DNA from: Gulosibacter hominis
Lineage (GTDB): Bacteria > Actinomycetota > Actinomycetes > Actinomycetales > Microbacteriaceae
Assembly: GCF_904842695.1 (NCBI RefSeq)
Contig: NZ_CAJGWQ010000004.1
Location: 1-64,000, forward strand
Direction of reading: 5' to 3'
DNA length: 64,000 nucleotides
In this document: positions 28,379 through 36,095 of the stretch, one piece after another
How positions within the stretch are numbered: position 1 is the stretch's first letter
How the letters are laid out: the number at the start of each line of letters is the position of its first letter
Notes under the pieces: model-generated
What the model saw: only the letters and a program-made list of their open reading frames with translations
What the model was told of the DNA's origin: nothing
Databases searched by the model: none
Made by a program: the position numbers and the translations under genes

Positions 28379-29596
28379 TTGACCGCAACCGGCAATCAAC
28401 GTGAGGGCGATACCGCCTCGGCCCAGCTTTTGGCACAGCTTGTTAGCGAAATCGAAAACGAGCGCGAATTTGCGTTGCAGCTGCGCCGCGAACTCCACCA
28501 GCATCCGCGCCTTTCGGGAGACGAGGCAGACAGCCGTGACCGGATCGCTCGGGCCACCGAACTCGATTTCACCCCGGTAGCTGAAACCGGCGGCTACTGT
28601 CGGTTCGGCCCCGTAGACGGGCCAGCTGTCGCCATCCGCGGCGAACTCGACGCGCTGCCCGTGAGCGAGCAGACGGGACTGTCGTGGGCTGCCACAAACG
28701 GGGCGATGCACGCCTGCGGGCACGATGTACACATGGCCGCACTCGCCACGTTTGTGCGCGCCGCCAAACGCGTGACACTCCCCTACGCTGTGGTGCCGCT
28801 GCTGCAGCCGCGTGAGGAGGCCTATCCTTCGGGAGCCAGCGATATTTGCGATAGCGGTGTGCTCGACACCTTGAATGTCGCCCATGTGATCGGAGCGCAC
28901 GTGCATCCCCGTGTGCTCGCCGGGCAGGTCGCCACCGGAGCCGGGTCCGTCAATGCGGCCTCCGGCGAAATTCGCATCGAGGTGGAAGGCCGCACCGGTC
29001 ATGGTGCCTATCCGCACGATGCCGCCGATGTGGCTTCGGCGCTCGCGGCGATCGCGCTCGGGCTACCCGAGGTGCTGCGGCGCACGGTCAACCCGCTTGC
29101 CCCGGCGCTGCTGAGCGTTGGGCGGATGGTCGCCGATTCGGGGGCTGCGAACGTGCTGCCAGGTAAGGGCACGTTGCACGCCATGCTGCGCACGACACAG
29201 AACGAAGATGCGGCGGTGATCGGTGATGCCGTGGCCGAGTTTGCTCGCCACCAGGCCGAGGCGTACGGGGTCACCGCAACCACCACTGTGGTGCAGGGCG
29301 AACCGGTTTTGTTCAATGACGCTGCGCTGTGCGATGCGCTCGAAGGCCTACTCGGGCAAGCCGAGCTCGAGGTGGCGCCAGCTATGCGTTCGCTCGGTGC
29401 CGATGATTTTTCGTTCTACAGCCAGCAATACCCGTCAACCATGTCGTTTGTGGGGGTTGCCACCCCTGACACGGTCGAGGACGGCCCGTCGCTGCACGAT
29501 GCCACGTTCCTGCCCGATGATGATGCCGTGCTGCGGGTCGCGAAAACCATGGCCTGCGGCTATGTTGCGGCCGTTCAGCAGATTCAAAAACGCTAA
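28379..29596 (+). CDS. M20 family amidohydrolase (HipO/AmhX-like)
   Basis: A 405-residue M20D metallohydrolase; relatives cleave N-acyl amino acids and amides. Metal ligands appear in order: HACGHDVHMA, QPREEA, AHVHP and the C-terminal LHDATFLPDD. The dimerisation (lid) domain occupies about 190-310. The TTG start has AGGAG 8 bases upstream. Its stop overlaps that of the convergent regulator gene by three bases. In this cluster it could release the amine product or glutamate from an amide intermediate. Confidence 0.85.
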   Translation: MTATGNQREGDTASAQLLAQLVSEIENEREFALQLRRELHQHPRLSGDEADSRDRIARATELDFTPVAETGGYCRFGPVDGPAVAIRGELDALPVSEQTGLSWAATNGAMHACGHDVHMAALATFVRAAKRVTLPYAVVPLLQPREEAYPSGASDICDSGVLDTLNVAHVIGAHVHPRVLAGQVATGAGSVNAASGEIRIEVEGRTGHGAYPHDAADVASALAAIALGLPEVLRRTVNPLAPALLSVGRMVADSGAANVLPGKGTLHAMLRTTQNEDAAVIGDAVAEFARHQAEAYGVTATTTVVQGEPVLFNDAALCDALEGLLGQAELEVAPAMRSLGADDFSFYSQQYPSTMSFVGVATPDTVEDGPSLHDATFLPDDDAVLRVAKTMACGYVAAVQQIQKR

Positions 29597-30450
29597 TCGT
29601 CGCGAAGTTGGCTCGGTTCAATCGCTTCTCGCAGGGGGTCGACGTGTTCAAGCCGCGCGACCCCCTGTTTGCCGAGGCTGCGTTCGACCTGTTCGCACAG
29701 CACCTCTGTCACCGCCAGCAGCGGTGTGGCGGTGTCGGTTGGTCCGGCCGATTCGACCTGCGCGGTGAACACGACGGTGGCAAAACCTGCAATTGGCGAA
29801 AGCCAGCGGTCGGTGAAAAGCACGATTTTGGCGCCGCGCTCGGCCGCAGCCTGAGCGATTCGGTAGGTGCGCGGCCGGTAGCGTCGAACATCAAAGATGC
29901 ACCAGACGTCCCCCTTCGAAATATCCGCGATCTCGGTGGCAATGAGCACAGTCTCGGAGGGCAGCGTGCGCACCCGCGGCCGCACCGGAGCCAGCTGCAG
30001 CACCAGATGTCGCGCCGCGATTTGGGAGTAGTCGCCGCCCACGGCCACCACCTGACGGCCGCTGTCGGCAAGCAACCGCACTGCGGTGCGCAGCTCACTG
30101 TCGGGAGTGCGAGTGACGCTCTCGTTCACCCCGTCAATGAGCGTTTGCCGTTCGTTCCCCCGGTGGTTTCGCGCCGACTGCGACAGCGCCGAGGCTTCGC
30201 GCGGGCCCAGCTCGCTACGCAACGCCTCCTGGAAATCTCGAAACGAGTCAAATCCCAGAGACTTAACGAAACGTATCACGGTGGGACCGCTCACCGAGGA
30301 TGCTTTTGCCAGGCTCGCCACCGTATTCAAGCCGGCTGCAGGGTAATCGCGCAGCAGTGCCCTCGCGACACGTCTTTCGGAAGCGGTCAGCTGCAGATCT
30401 TCGGCAACCAGCCGCTCACCCACTGCCGCATTTCTTCCCTGAAGCGTCAT
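29593..30450 (-). CDS. RpiR/MurR family transcriptional regulator
   Basis: A 285-residue regulator with an N-terminal HTH_6 domain (about 5-80; LNTVASLAKASSVSGPTVIRFVKSLGFDSFRDFQ) and a C-terminal SIS-like domain (about 120-250). SIS domains usually bind sugar phosphates; here the family assignment is firm but the effector is probably a pathway intermediate. It is transcribed against the cluster and divergently from the aminotransferase gene with a 31-bp gap, so it likely controls both units. Confidence 0.88.
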   Translation of the reverse strand: MTLQGRNAAVGERLVAEDLQLTASERRVARALLRDYPAAGLNTVASLAKASSVSGPTVIRFVKSLGFDSFRDFQEALRSELGPREASALSQSARNHRGNERQTLIDGVNESVTRTPDSELRTAVRLLADSGRQVVAVGGDYSQIAARHLVLQLAPVRPRVRTLPSETVLIATEIADISKGDVWCIFDVRRYRPRTYRIAQAAAERGAKIVLFTDRWLSPIAGFATVVFTAQVESAGPTDTATPLLAVTEVLCEQVERSLGKQGVARLEHVDPLREAIEPSQLRDD

Positions 30451-30481
30451 ATTTCCATCCTATGAGAGCGAAAGTGAGTCA

Positions 30482-31825
30482 ATGATGACCCTCCCCACAC
30501 CAGATACCGTTCAGGAAATCACCCCGCAAGAGCGCGAAATTGAGATGCGGGAGTACCTGCGCGAACAGCAATCCCTCCCCGCAATCGAACAATTGCGATT
30601 TTTCCCGCTGACCGTGAGCGGTGGCCGCGGTGCGACGCTCACCACGGCCTCGAATCGAACGGTGATTGATTTTTCTGCCAGCTGGACCGCATCCGGTGTC
30701 GGCCACTCGCACCCCGCTGTTGTTGATGCTGTCGAACGCGCAATCCGCAACCAGGGCGGCGCATCATGCCTTTCGGCGGCAACACTGTGGTCGACCGAGC
30801 TGACCGAGCAGCTCTGTGCCCTCATCCCGGTGCGCGGTGAGCCGCGGGCATATCTTGGGCTTTCGGGCAGCGACGCAAATGATGTGGCGATCCGAGCCGC
30901 GCAACACCACACCGGCAAATCTCGCGTCATTTCGTTCGACGGCAGCTATCACGGCGGCCTCGGCGTATCGCAGCAGGCATCGGGGATGGCAGACCCTGAT
31001 GCCACAGAAAACGATGCCCGGTTGCTGCTGCCCTACCCCGAAACCGCCTCCCAGCTGGATGAGGTTAGTGAACAGCTTGAGCGGGCGCTTGGCACCCGCA
31101 AGTTTGCCGCGGTCATCGTTGAGCCGGTGCAGTGTGACGGTGGTGTGCGCGTGCCTGCCGACGGGTTTTTGACTCGACTGCGTGCCGCCTGCGATCGTCA
31201 CGACGCACTGCTGATCATCGACGAGGTCAAGGTCGGGTTGGGCAGAACCGGCCGCTTGCTCGCGCATCAGCGAGAGGATGCGGTGGCCGACCTCGTTTCG
31301 CTCGGCAAGTCGCTCGGTGGTGGCCTACCGGTGTCGGCGGTGGTCGGCGCTCGCGAGCTGTTGAGCGCACCGGTGGCTTCGGCTCTGCTCACCGCCTCCG
31401 GTAGCCCGGTGGCCTGCGCCGCCGCCAATGCTGCCCTCGGTGTGTTGGCGCAACCCGCGCTATTTGATGAGGTGAACCGGCTCGGGACCGTGTTCGCCGA
31501 GCAGCTTGCGAACTACCGGCAGTCAGACCGGCCGGGAGCTGCATCCATTTCGGATGTTCGCGGGCAGGGCCTGTTGTTTGGAATCGAGCTGGAGGGCCTG
31601 GGCGAGATTGACGGCTCGACATTTGCCGCGATGGTCGCCTATCGCGCGTGGGAGCTGGGCTTGGTGGTTTATGTGGTGCGTGACAACGTGCTCGAATGCA
31701 CGCCCGCGCTCACCATCACCGAGGCTGAGCTAGTTGCGGGCATCCAGCGACTGTTGGTTGCGATTGATGATGTGGCGCAGGGTCGTGTGGACCCCGAGGA
31801 TGTGGCGCAGTTCGAGGGCTGGTAG
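30482..31825 (+). CDS. Class III PLP-dependent aminotransferase
   Basis: A 447-residue omega-aminotransferase of the GABA/ornithine group. Visible: SASWTASGVGHSHPAVVDAV (near 62), the PLP pocket SGSDANDVAIRAA and SFDGSYHGG, the Asp in LLIIDEVKVGLGRTG and the Schiff-base Lys in SLGKSLGGGLPVSA (near 278). ATGATG at the start gives two possible initiators. Close relatives deaminate omega-amino acids or diamines, which fits an amine catabolic cluster, but no dehydrogenase for the resulting aldehyde is next to it. Confidence 0.88.
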   Translation: MMTLPTPDTVQEITPQEREIEMREYLREQQSLPAIEQLRFFPLTVSGGRGATLTTASNRTVIDFSASWTASGVGHSHPAVVDAVERAIRNQGGASCLSAATLWSTELTEQLCALIPVRGEPRAYLGLSGSDANDVAIRAAQHHTGKSRVISFDGSYHGGLGVSQQASGMADPDATENDARLLLPYPETASQLDEVSEQLERALGTRKFAAVIVEPVQCDGGVRVPADGFLTRLRAACDRHDALLIIDEVKVGLGRTGRLLAHQREDAVADLVSLGKSLGGGLPVSAVVGARELLSAPVASALLTASGSPVACAAANAALGVLAQPALFDEVNRLGTVFAEQLANYRQSDRPGAASISDVRGQGLLFGIELEGLGEIDGSTFAAMVAYRAWELGLVVYVVRDNVLECTPALTITEAELVAGIQRLLVAIDDVAQGRVDPEDVAQFEGW

Positions 31826-31906
31826 ACCGACGGCTCGACGCTGACCGGGATCGCTGCCGCCGGGCGAGTTTTGCCGCGGGCAGGTTGCGTCGGTGTGCGC
31901 CGCCAG

Positions 31907-31984
31907 TGCACGTCGTTATTGTGCGCCGTTAGTGCGCGTGGTCATTGCGCGCCGTTATTGCGCGTCGTTATTCATCGTCGTTGA
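31907..31984. repeat. 13-bp tandem repeat running into the recX 3' end
   Basis: Six degenerate copies of a 13-bp unit (consensus TGCGCGYCGTTAT) stand head to tail. The last two overlap the end of recX and the repeat's TTA supplies the recX stop codon on the minus strand. The rest of the 31826-31906 gap after the aminotransferase shows nothing definite. Confidence 0.8.
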
Positions 31985-32600
31985 GCGCTGCGCGGATTGC
32001 TCGCGAGGCGATCTCGCCGCCGAAGCCGCGACGTGCGAGGTAGCCGTGGATGCGCCGATAGGCGGTGTCGTAGTCGAGTGAGCGGCTTCGCCGAGCTCGG
32101 TCACGGGCGAGCTCGAGCGCCCGCTCATATTCATCGTCACCGTCAATATTTGCGAGCACCAGCTCAATGGTGCTGTTTTCGATGCCACGAGATCGCAGTT
32201 CACGTTCCATGGCGCTCCGGCTCAGCTGTTTGCGCGCAAACCGGCCGTCGCGCAATTGTGCCGCGAGCCGTGCGTCGTCAAGATAGCCGAGCTCGAGCAT
32301 CCGCTGAATAATCTGGTGCCGGTCGCCCTCGCCGAGCGTTTCGTAGTCGCGCTGCAATAGTTGATGCGCCTCAACAACTGATTTCGGTGAGCGTGCCAGT
32401 GCCCGCACCAGCGCCTCCTCGGCGTCTTGCAGCAGCCCGGCGTCGTCGGTCGTGCCCGGAAACGCGGTGATGCTGGCTTCGTCGCTCGCCGCGCTCGGCG
32501 CTCGCTGTTGTTCAAGCTCACGAATGGCTGCGCGAAGGTCGTCGGGTGTGGCTTTCGTGCCCGGGAACTGAATTACCTCGGCAAAATGTTCGTCGCTCAA
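31968..32600 (-). CDS. recX: Regulatory protein RecX
   Basis: A 210-residue RecX that binds the RecA filament groove and limits its activity. The three helical repeats fill the C-terminal 150 residues (LARSPKSVVEAHQLL, LDDARLAAQLRDGRFARKQLSRSAMERELRSRGI-like, then YRRIHGYLARRGF). About 60 N-terminal residues are poorly conserved. It follows recA after 112 bases, the standard actinobacterial order. The C-terminus is encoded by the adjoining 13-bp repeat. Confidence 0.92.
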   Translation of the reverse strand: MSDEHFAEVIQFPGTKATPDDLRAAIRELEQQRAPSAASDEASITAFPGTTDDAGLLQDAEEALVRALARSPKSVVEAHQLLQRDYETLGEGDRHQIIQRMLELGYLDDARLAAQLRDGRFARKQLSRSAMERELRSRGIENSTIELVLANIDGDDEYERALELARDRARRSRSLDYDTAYRRIHGYLARRGFGGEIASRAIRAALNDDE

Positions 32601-32712
32601 AACTCTGCTCTCATCTCAGTGCGTTTTCCCTGCCGCCGCGGCAGTGCGCCACGCATGGCGCGTGACCAGCATCAAATCTGCCGCCGGCCACCCGCCATTG
32701 CAGCGCCGGTCG

Positions 32713-33777
32713 CTATGCGCCGAGCTGTTCGGCCTCGCGGATTTCACCGGTTTCGGGATCGGCGTCGACCGCGTTCGGGTCTTCACGAATACCGAGCGCC
32801 ACGAGGATCTTGTCTTCAATTTCAGCGGCAATCTCGGGGTTTTCGCGCAGGAATCGGCGAGCATTTTCTTTACCCTGGCCGAGCTGGTCACCCTCATAGG
32901 TGTACCAGGCACCCGATTTGTTGACGATGCCGTGGTCCACACCGAAGTCGATCAGCGACCCCTCGCGTGAAATACCAACACCAAACAAAATGTCGAACTC
33001 GGCCTGCTTGAACGGCGGGGCCATCTTGTTTTTGACCACCTTCACGCGGGTGCGGTTGCCGACCGCGTTACCGCCGTCTTTGAGCGTTTCGATACGACGA
33101 ATGTCGAGCCGCACCGACGCATAAAACTTGAGTGCCTTACCACCCGAGGTGGTTTCGGGGCTACCGAAAAACACGCCCACTTTTTCACGCAGCTGGTTGA
33201 TGAAGATCGCGGTGGTCTTGGTCTGGCTCAACCCACCGGTGAGCTTGCGCAGTGCCTGCGACATCAGTCGAGCCTGCAGACCAACGTGCGAGTCACCCAT
33301 CTCGCCCTCAATTTCGGCGCGCGGCACCAGTGCTGCCACCGAGTCGACAACCACGAGATCAACGGCGCCCGAACGCACCAGCATGTCGGTGATTTCCAGC
33401 GCCTGCTCACCGGTGTCGGGCTGCGACACCAGCAGCTGATCAATATCAACACCGAGCTTTTCGGCATACACCGGGTCGAGCGCGTGCTCGGCATCAACAA
33501 ACGCGGCGATACCGCCGGCGCGCTGCACATTGGCAATGGCGTGTAGCGCAACGGTCGTCTTACCCGATGATTCGGGACCGTAAATCTCAACAATTCGGCC
33601 GCGCGGCAGACCACCAATGCCGAGTGCCGCATCCAGGGCGATAGAACCGGTGGGGATGATTTCTACGGGCGCGCGCTCATCACTACCGAGGCGCATAACA
33701 GTGCCCTTGCCAAAATGGCGGTCAATTTGGCTGAGTGCGGATTCGAGTGCTTTTTCGCGGTCTTTGGGTGCGGGCAT
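32713..33777 (-). CDS. recA: Recombinase RecA
   Basis: A 354-residue recombinase that forms filaments on ssDNA, exchanges strands and triggers LexA cleavage. Walker [10 protein letters not shown] (near 68), the [13 protein letters not shown] segment, Walker [13 protein letters not shown], and the L2-region [22 protein letters not shown] are intact, and no intein interrupts the gene. The ATG at 33777 has AAAGGAG upstream; the frame stays open for 114 more codons and includes an ATG at 33903, but canonical RecA begins here. A 257-bp leader with a perfect LexA box precedes it. Confidence 0.98.
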   Translation of the reverse strand: MPAPKDREKALESALSQIDRHFGKGTVMRLGSDERAPVEIIPTGSIALDAALGIGGLPRGRIVEIYGPESSGKTTVALHAIANVQRAGGIAAFVDAEHALDPVYAEKLGVDIDQLLVSQPDTGEQALEITDMLVRSGAVDLVVVDSVAALVPRAEIEGEMGDSHVGLQARLMSQALRKLTGGLSQTKTTAIFINQLREKVGVFFGSPETTSGGKALKFYASVRLDIRRIETLKDGGNAVGNRTRVKVVKNKMAPPFKQAEFDILFGVGISREGSLIDFGVDHGIVNKSGAWYTYEGDQLGQGKENARRFLRENPEIAAEIEDKILVALGIREDPNAVDADPETGEIREAEQLGA

Positions 33778-33973
33778 CTGCTGCTCCTTTGGGTAGTTGG
33801 TGTTGTCGCCTGCAGGCTGTCTCGCGCTGATAGAGAGCGCTTCAACAAGGCGTTGCGTGCCTGCTTCAATCGATACCGTCACGGTAGCCGCCGCCTCCGA
33901 CATTGTTGCCGGCTCGGTAGGTCTCGGTGGATAAATCAGTTTCCACAGGGCACGCGGGCTACAGTACCCGCTA

Positions 33974-33989
33974 TCGAACACCCGTTCGA
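33974..33989. promoter_or_regulatory. Perfect LexA (SOS) box upstream of recA
   Basis: TCGAACACCCGTTCGA is an exact match to TCGAAC-N4-GTTCGA, 197 bp before the recA ATG and just downstream of the DUF3046 stop. LexA bound here would repress recA. A TACTGT on the minus strand near 33961 may belong to the promoter. The remaining leader has no other strong motif. Confidence 0.92.
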
Positions 33990-34034
33990 ACACCTGCTGG
34001 CGGCGTGTCGCACACCACTGCCCAAACACCCCGT

Positions 34035-34265
34035 CTACTGGCGCTTTTTCGGCTCGAGCAAACCGACTCCATGCCGACGGCTCTCGGGCACATCCATCGC
34101 GACGCACAGCGCCAACCACACCGTTCGCGGCGCCTCACCATCGCTCAGCGCCTGCTTTGCCGTGCGGTCCCCCAGCTCACCGAGCACAACGTCACGCACG
34201 ATCGACTCACCGTATGACTCACCAAACTCATCGTGCACGGCCCGCTGGAACTCGCTCAATCGCAT
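34035..34265 (-). CDS. DUF3046 family protein
   Basis: A 76-residue protein of the DUF3046 family that lies just before recA across actinobacteria. The whole sequence is conserved in style ([19 protein letters not shown], then VPESRRHG at the end). The true start is the ATG at 34265; the longer frame runs through a terminator. No function is known. It follows the clgR terminator, so it needs its own promoter. Confidence 0.85.
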   Translation of the reverse strand: MRLSEFQRAVHDEFGESYGESIVRDVVLGELGDRTAKQALSDGEAPRTVWLALCVAMDVPESRRHGVGLLEPKKRQ

Positions 34266-34282
34266 CCCGCCAGCGTAACGCG

Positions 34283-34309
34283 AAAACGCCACGGAAATCC
34301 GTGGCGTTT
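34283..34309 (-). terminator. Terminator after clgR
   Basis: A perfect 11-bp stem (AAACGCCACGG with CCGTGGCGTTT) and a 4-base loop followed by T's on either strand, placed between the clgR stop and the DUF3046 start. Confidence 0.85.
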
Positions 34310-34326
34310 CGGTCATCCAAGAAGAA

Positions 34327-34647
34327 CTAAGCGATCGACTCGATCGGCCCAACCGAAGCGATGAGGTCTTCCGGAACGGTGTCGGGAATCACACCCACCA
34401 GGCGCTGATCACGCTCGCGCGCGGCAATCCGATCGCCAACCGCGTGATAGATCTCCGAAAGTGGCGTGTCGAGCGCCTCGGCGACCGCGGCAAGAATTTC
34501 ACTCGACGGCTCTTTTTGCCCGCGCTCAATTTCCGAAAGGTAACCCAGCGCAACCGCTGCGCGGCTGGCCACCTGCCTGAGCGTGTCGCCACGGCGCAGC
34601 CGTACGTCACGAAGCACCTCGCCCATCTCGTGTCGTGCAAGCACCAT
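34327..34647 (-). CDS. clgR: XRE-family regulator, ClgR-like
   Basis: A 106-residue protein with an N-terminal HTH_3 (about 8-68; LRQVASRAAVALGYLSEIERGQKEPSSEIL), matching ClgR, which in actinobacteria activates clp protease and other stress genes. The C-terminus ends in an Ala, and in known cases ClgR is degraded by ClpP. The ATG has GGAGG 7 bases upstream. Its place directly after pgsA-cinA and before recA is the standard ClgR setting, which supports the name. Confidence 0.85.
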   Translation of the reverse strand: MVLARHEMGEVLRDVRLRRGDTLRQVASRAAVALGYLSEIERGQKEPSSEILAAVAEALDTPLSEIYHAVGDRIAARERDQRLVGVIPDTVPEDLIASVGPIESIA

Positions 34648-34669
34648 GTATATCCTCCAAAACTATGAC

Positions 34670-34693
34670 GCTGTCAGTCATTGCAGCTGTCAG
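34670..34693 (-). repeat. Direct repeat in the clgR promoter region
   Basis: GCTGTCAG occurs twice at exactly 16-bp spacing (34670-34677 and 34686-34693), 23-46 bases before the clgR start. Two same-facing copies so close to a start suggest a regulator or sigma-factor site, but this is not proven. Confidence 0.4.
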
Positions 34694-34788
34694 AACTTGC
34701 ACTCTACAACGTCGAGTGCCAACTTTTCATTCCACGGTGCCGGAATCTTCAGCGAACTTCCAGAAAATGACGCCCGGAGACCGCGCCG

Positions 34789-35445
34789 CTAACCGTTCGC
34801 CTGCGCAACCAAATACTCGGTGAGCTGATAGATCGCCGCCTCAACCGTGGCAAACCGAATCCGCTGCCGCGAACCAACCGGATCATCGGCGCGAACCAAA
34901 CTGGTGAAATCGAGCCGGAACGCCCGCTCACCCCACAGCGTTGCCAAACCCACATACACGATGCCCGCCGGCTCGCCGTCCGACGGCTCGGGGCCAGCCA
35001 CTCCGGTGGTGGCCACACCGACATCAGCGGGCACATCTTCAACCCGGCAGGCCTCACGCACACCGCGCGCCATTTGCAGGGCCACCTCATCATTGACCGC
35101 GCCGCGAGTGAGCAGCAGATCGCGCTCCACACCCAACAAATTCGATTTCACGTCGTAGCTGTAAGCAACAACCCCGCCGTTGTAGATCGTTGAAATACCG
35201 GGCACCCGAACCAGTTCTGCCGCGAGCGCACCGCCGGTGAGCGACTCGGCAGTGGCCACCGAAATACCCGAGCGCACCAGCATGTCGGCGAGTTTGCCGG
35301 TGGCCGTCATGGGTTCGTTGCGCTGGCTACCACTGCGGTCGTGAAGCACCGGCACATCTGGCAGCTGTGGCAGCGCGTCGCCAGCGGGCTCGCTCGGTGC
35401 CGTTTCGCCCGGCAGCGGGTTTGCAGCTGAAATTTGCTCGGTCAT
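34789..35445 (-). CDS. cinA: CinA C-terminal-domain protein (nicotinamide-nucleotide amidohydrolase family)
   Basis: A 218-residue stand-alone CinA C-domain (PncC-like), which in other bacteria deamidates NMN to NaMN. Motifs: ISVATAESLTGGALAAELVRVPG (near 68), NGGVVAYSYDVKSNLLGV and GVATTGVAGPEPSDGEPAGIV. An unstructured Pro/Glu-rich extension occupies about 1-45. The ATG (GGAGGAG upstream) overlaps the pgsA stop as ATGA. It is part of the ftsK-pgsA-cinA-clgR transcription unit. Confidence 0.88.
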   Translation of the reverse strand: MTEQISAANPLPGETAPSEPAGDALPQLPDVPVLHDRSGSQRNEPMTATGKLADMLVRSGISVATAESLTGGALAAELVRVPGISTIYNGGVVAYSYDVKSNLLGVERDLLLTRGAVNDEVALQMARGVREACRVEDVPADVGVATTGVAGPEPSDGEPAGIVYVGLATLWGERAFRLDFTSLVRADDPVGSRQRIRFATVEAAIYQLTEYLVAQANG

Positions 35446-36095
35446 CGCGACTCCTCCGCGTTCGGGCGAATACGTTCGTTCTTCCAGTATGCGCGCACGA
35501 GGTAGTCGGCACCCGACCAGACCGTCAAAATCAGTGCCGCTCCCATGAAGACCGTGTTGACCCAGTGCATCCAATCGCCAAGCAGCGCCGGTAATGGCAG
35601 CAGCGCAAGCGAAAGGGCAAGCGCCTGCACAACGGTTTTGAGTTTGCCGCCGCGCCCGGCCGGCAGCACGATGCGGCGCGCTTCAATCAGCCGCCAAATC
35701 GTGATTCCCAGTTCGCGCACGAGGATGACACTGGTCACCCACCAGGGCAGCTCGCCCAGTATCGAAAGCATCACCATAGTGGTGCCGGTGATCGCCTTAT
35801 CAGCAATCGGGTCGAGCAATTTGCCGACATTGCTGATGAGGTTGCGACTGCGCGCCAAATAACCGTCAACCGCATCAGAGGCGATGCCGACAATAAATAT
35901 GGCCGCGGCCACCCATCGCCACGAACCGTGTTCGCCGGCATCCATAATCAGCGCGGCAACCAGCGCCGGCACAAAGAGGATGCGCAGGTAGGTAATCAGG
36001 TTCGGTACCGACCACACGCTCACCGGCCCCTCCCCCGCTCGCCACACGCGCGGCCGCTGGGATGCTGCCTGGCTTGCTGCTGTTTTGTCAGTCAC
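35442..36095 (-). CDS. pgsA: CDP-diacylglycerol-glycerol-3-phosphate 3-phosphatidyltransferase
   Basis: A 217-residue membrane enzyme making phosphatidylglycerol phosphate. The CDP-alcohol phosphotransferase motif DG-x2-AR-x8-G-x3-D-x3-D is complete, beginning [12 protein letters not shown] near 85 and ending DPIAD near 107. About five hydrophobic segments are visible. The GTG start overlaps the ftsK stop by 8 bases; an internal GTG near residue 17 is an alternative. Related PgsA-like enzymes can act on other alcohols, but the context (clgR-cinA-pgsA-ftsK) is that of the classical gene. Confidence 0.88.
   Translation of the reverse strand: MTDKTAASQAASQRPRVWRAGEGPVSVWSVPNLITYLRILFVPALVAALIMDAGEHGSWRWVAAAIFIVGIASDAVDGYLARSRNLISNVGKLLDPIADKAITGTTMVMLSILGELPWWVTSVILVRELGITIWRLIEARRIVLPAGRGGKLKTVVQALALSLALLPLPALLGDWMHWVNTVFMGAALILTVWSGADYLVRAYWKNERIRPNAEESR

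Noticed and set aside
33778-34119. Longer RecA with up to 114 extra residues
   Set aside because: RecA similarity begins at [11 protein letters not shown] and an AAAGGAG directly precedes that ATG; the extension runs through the LexA box.
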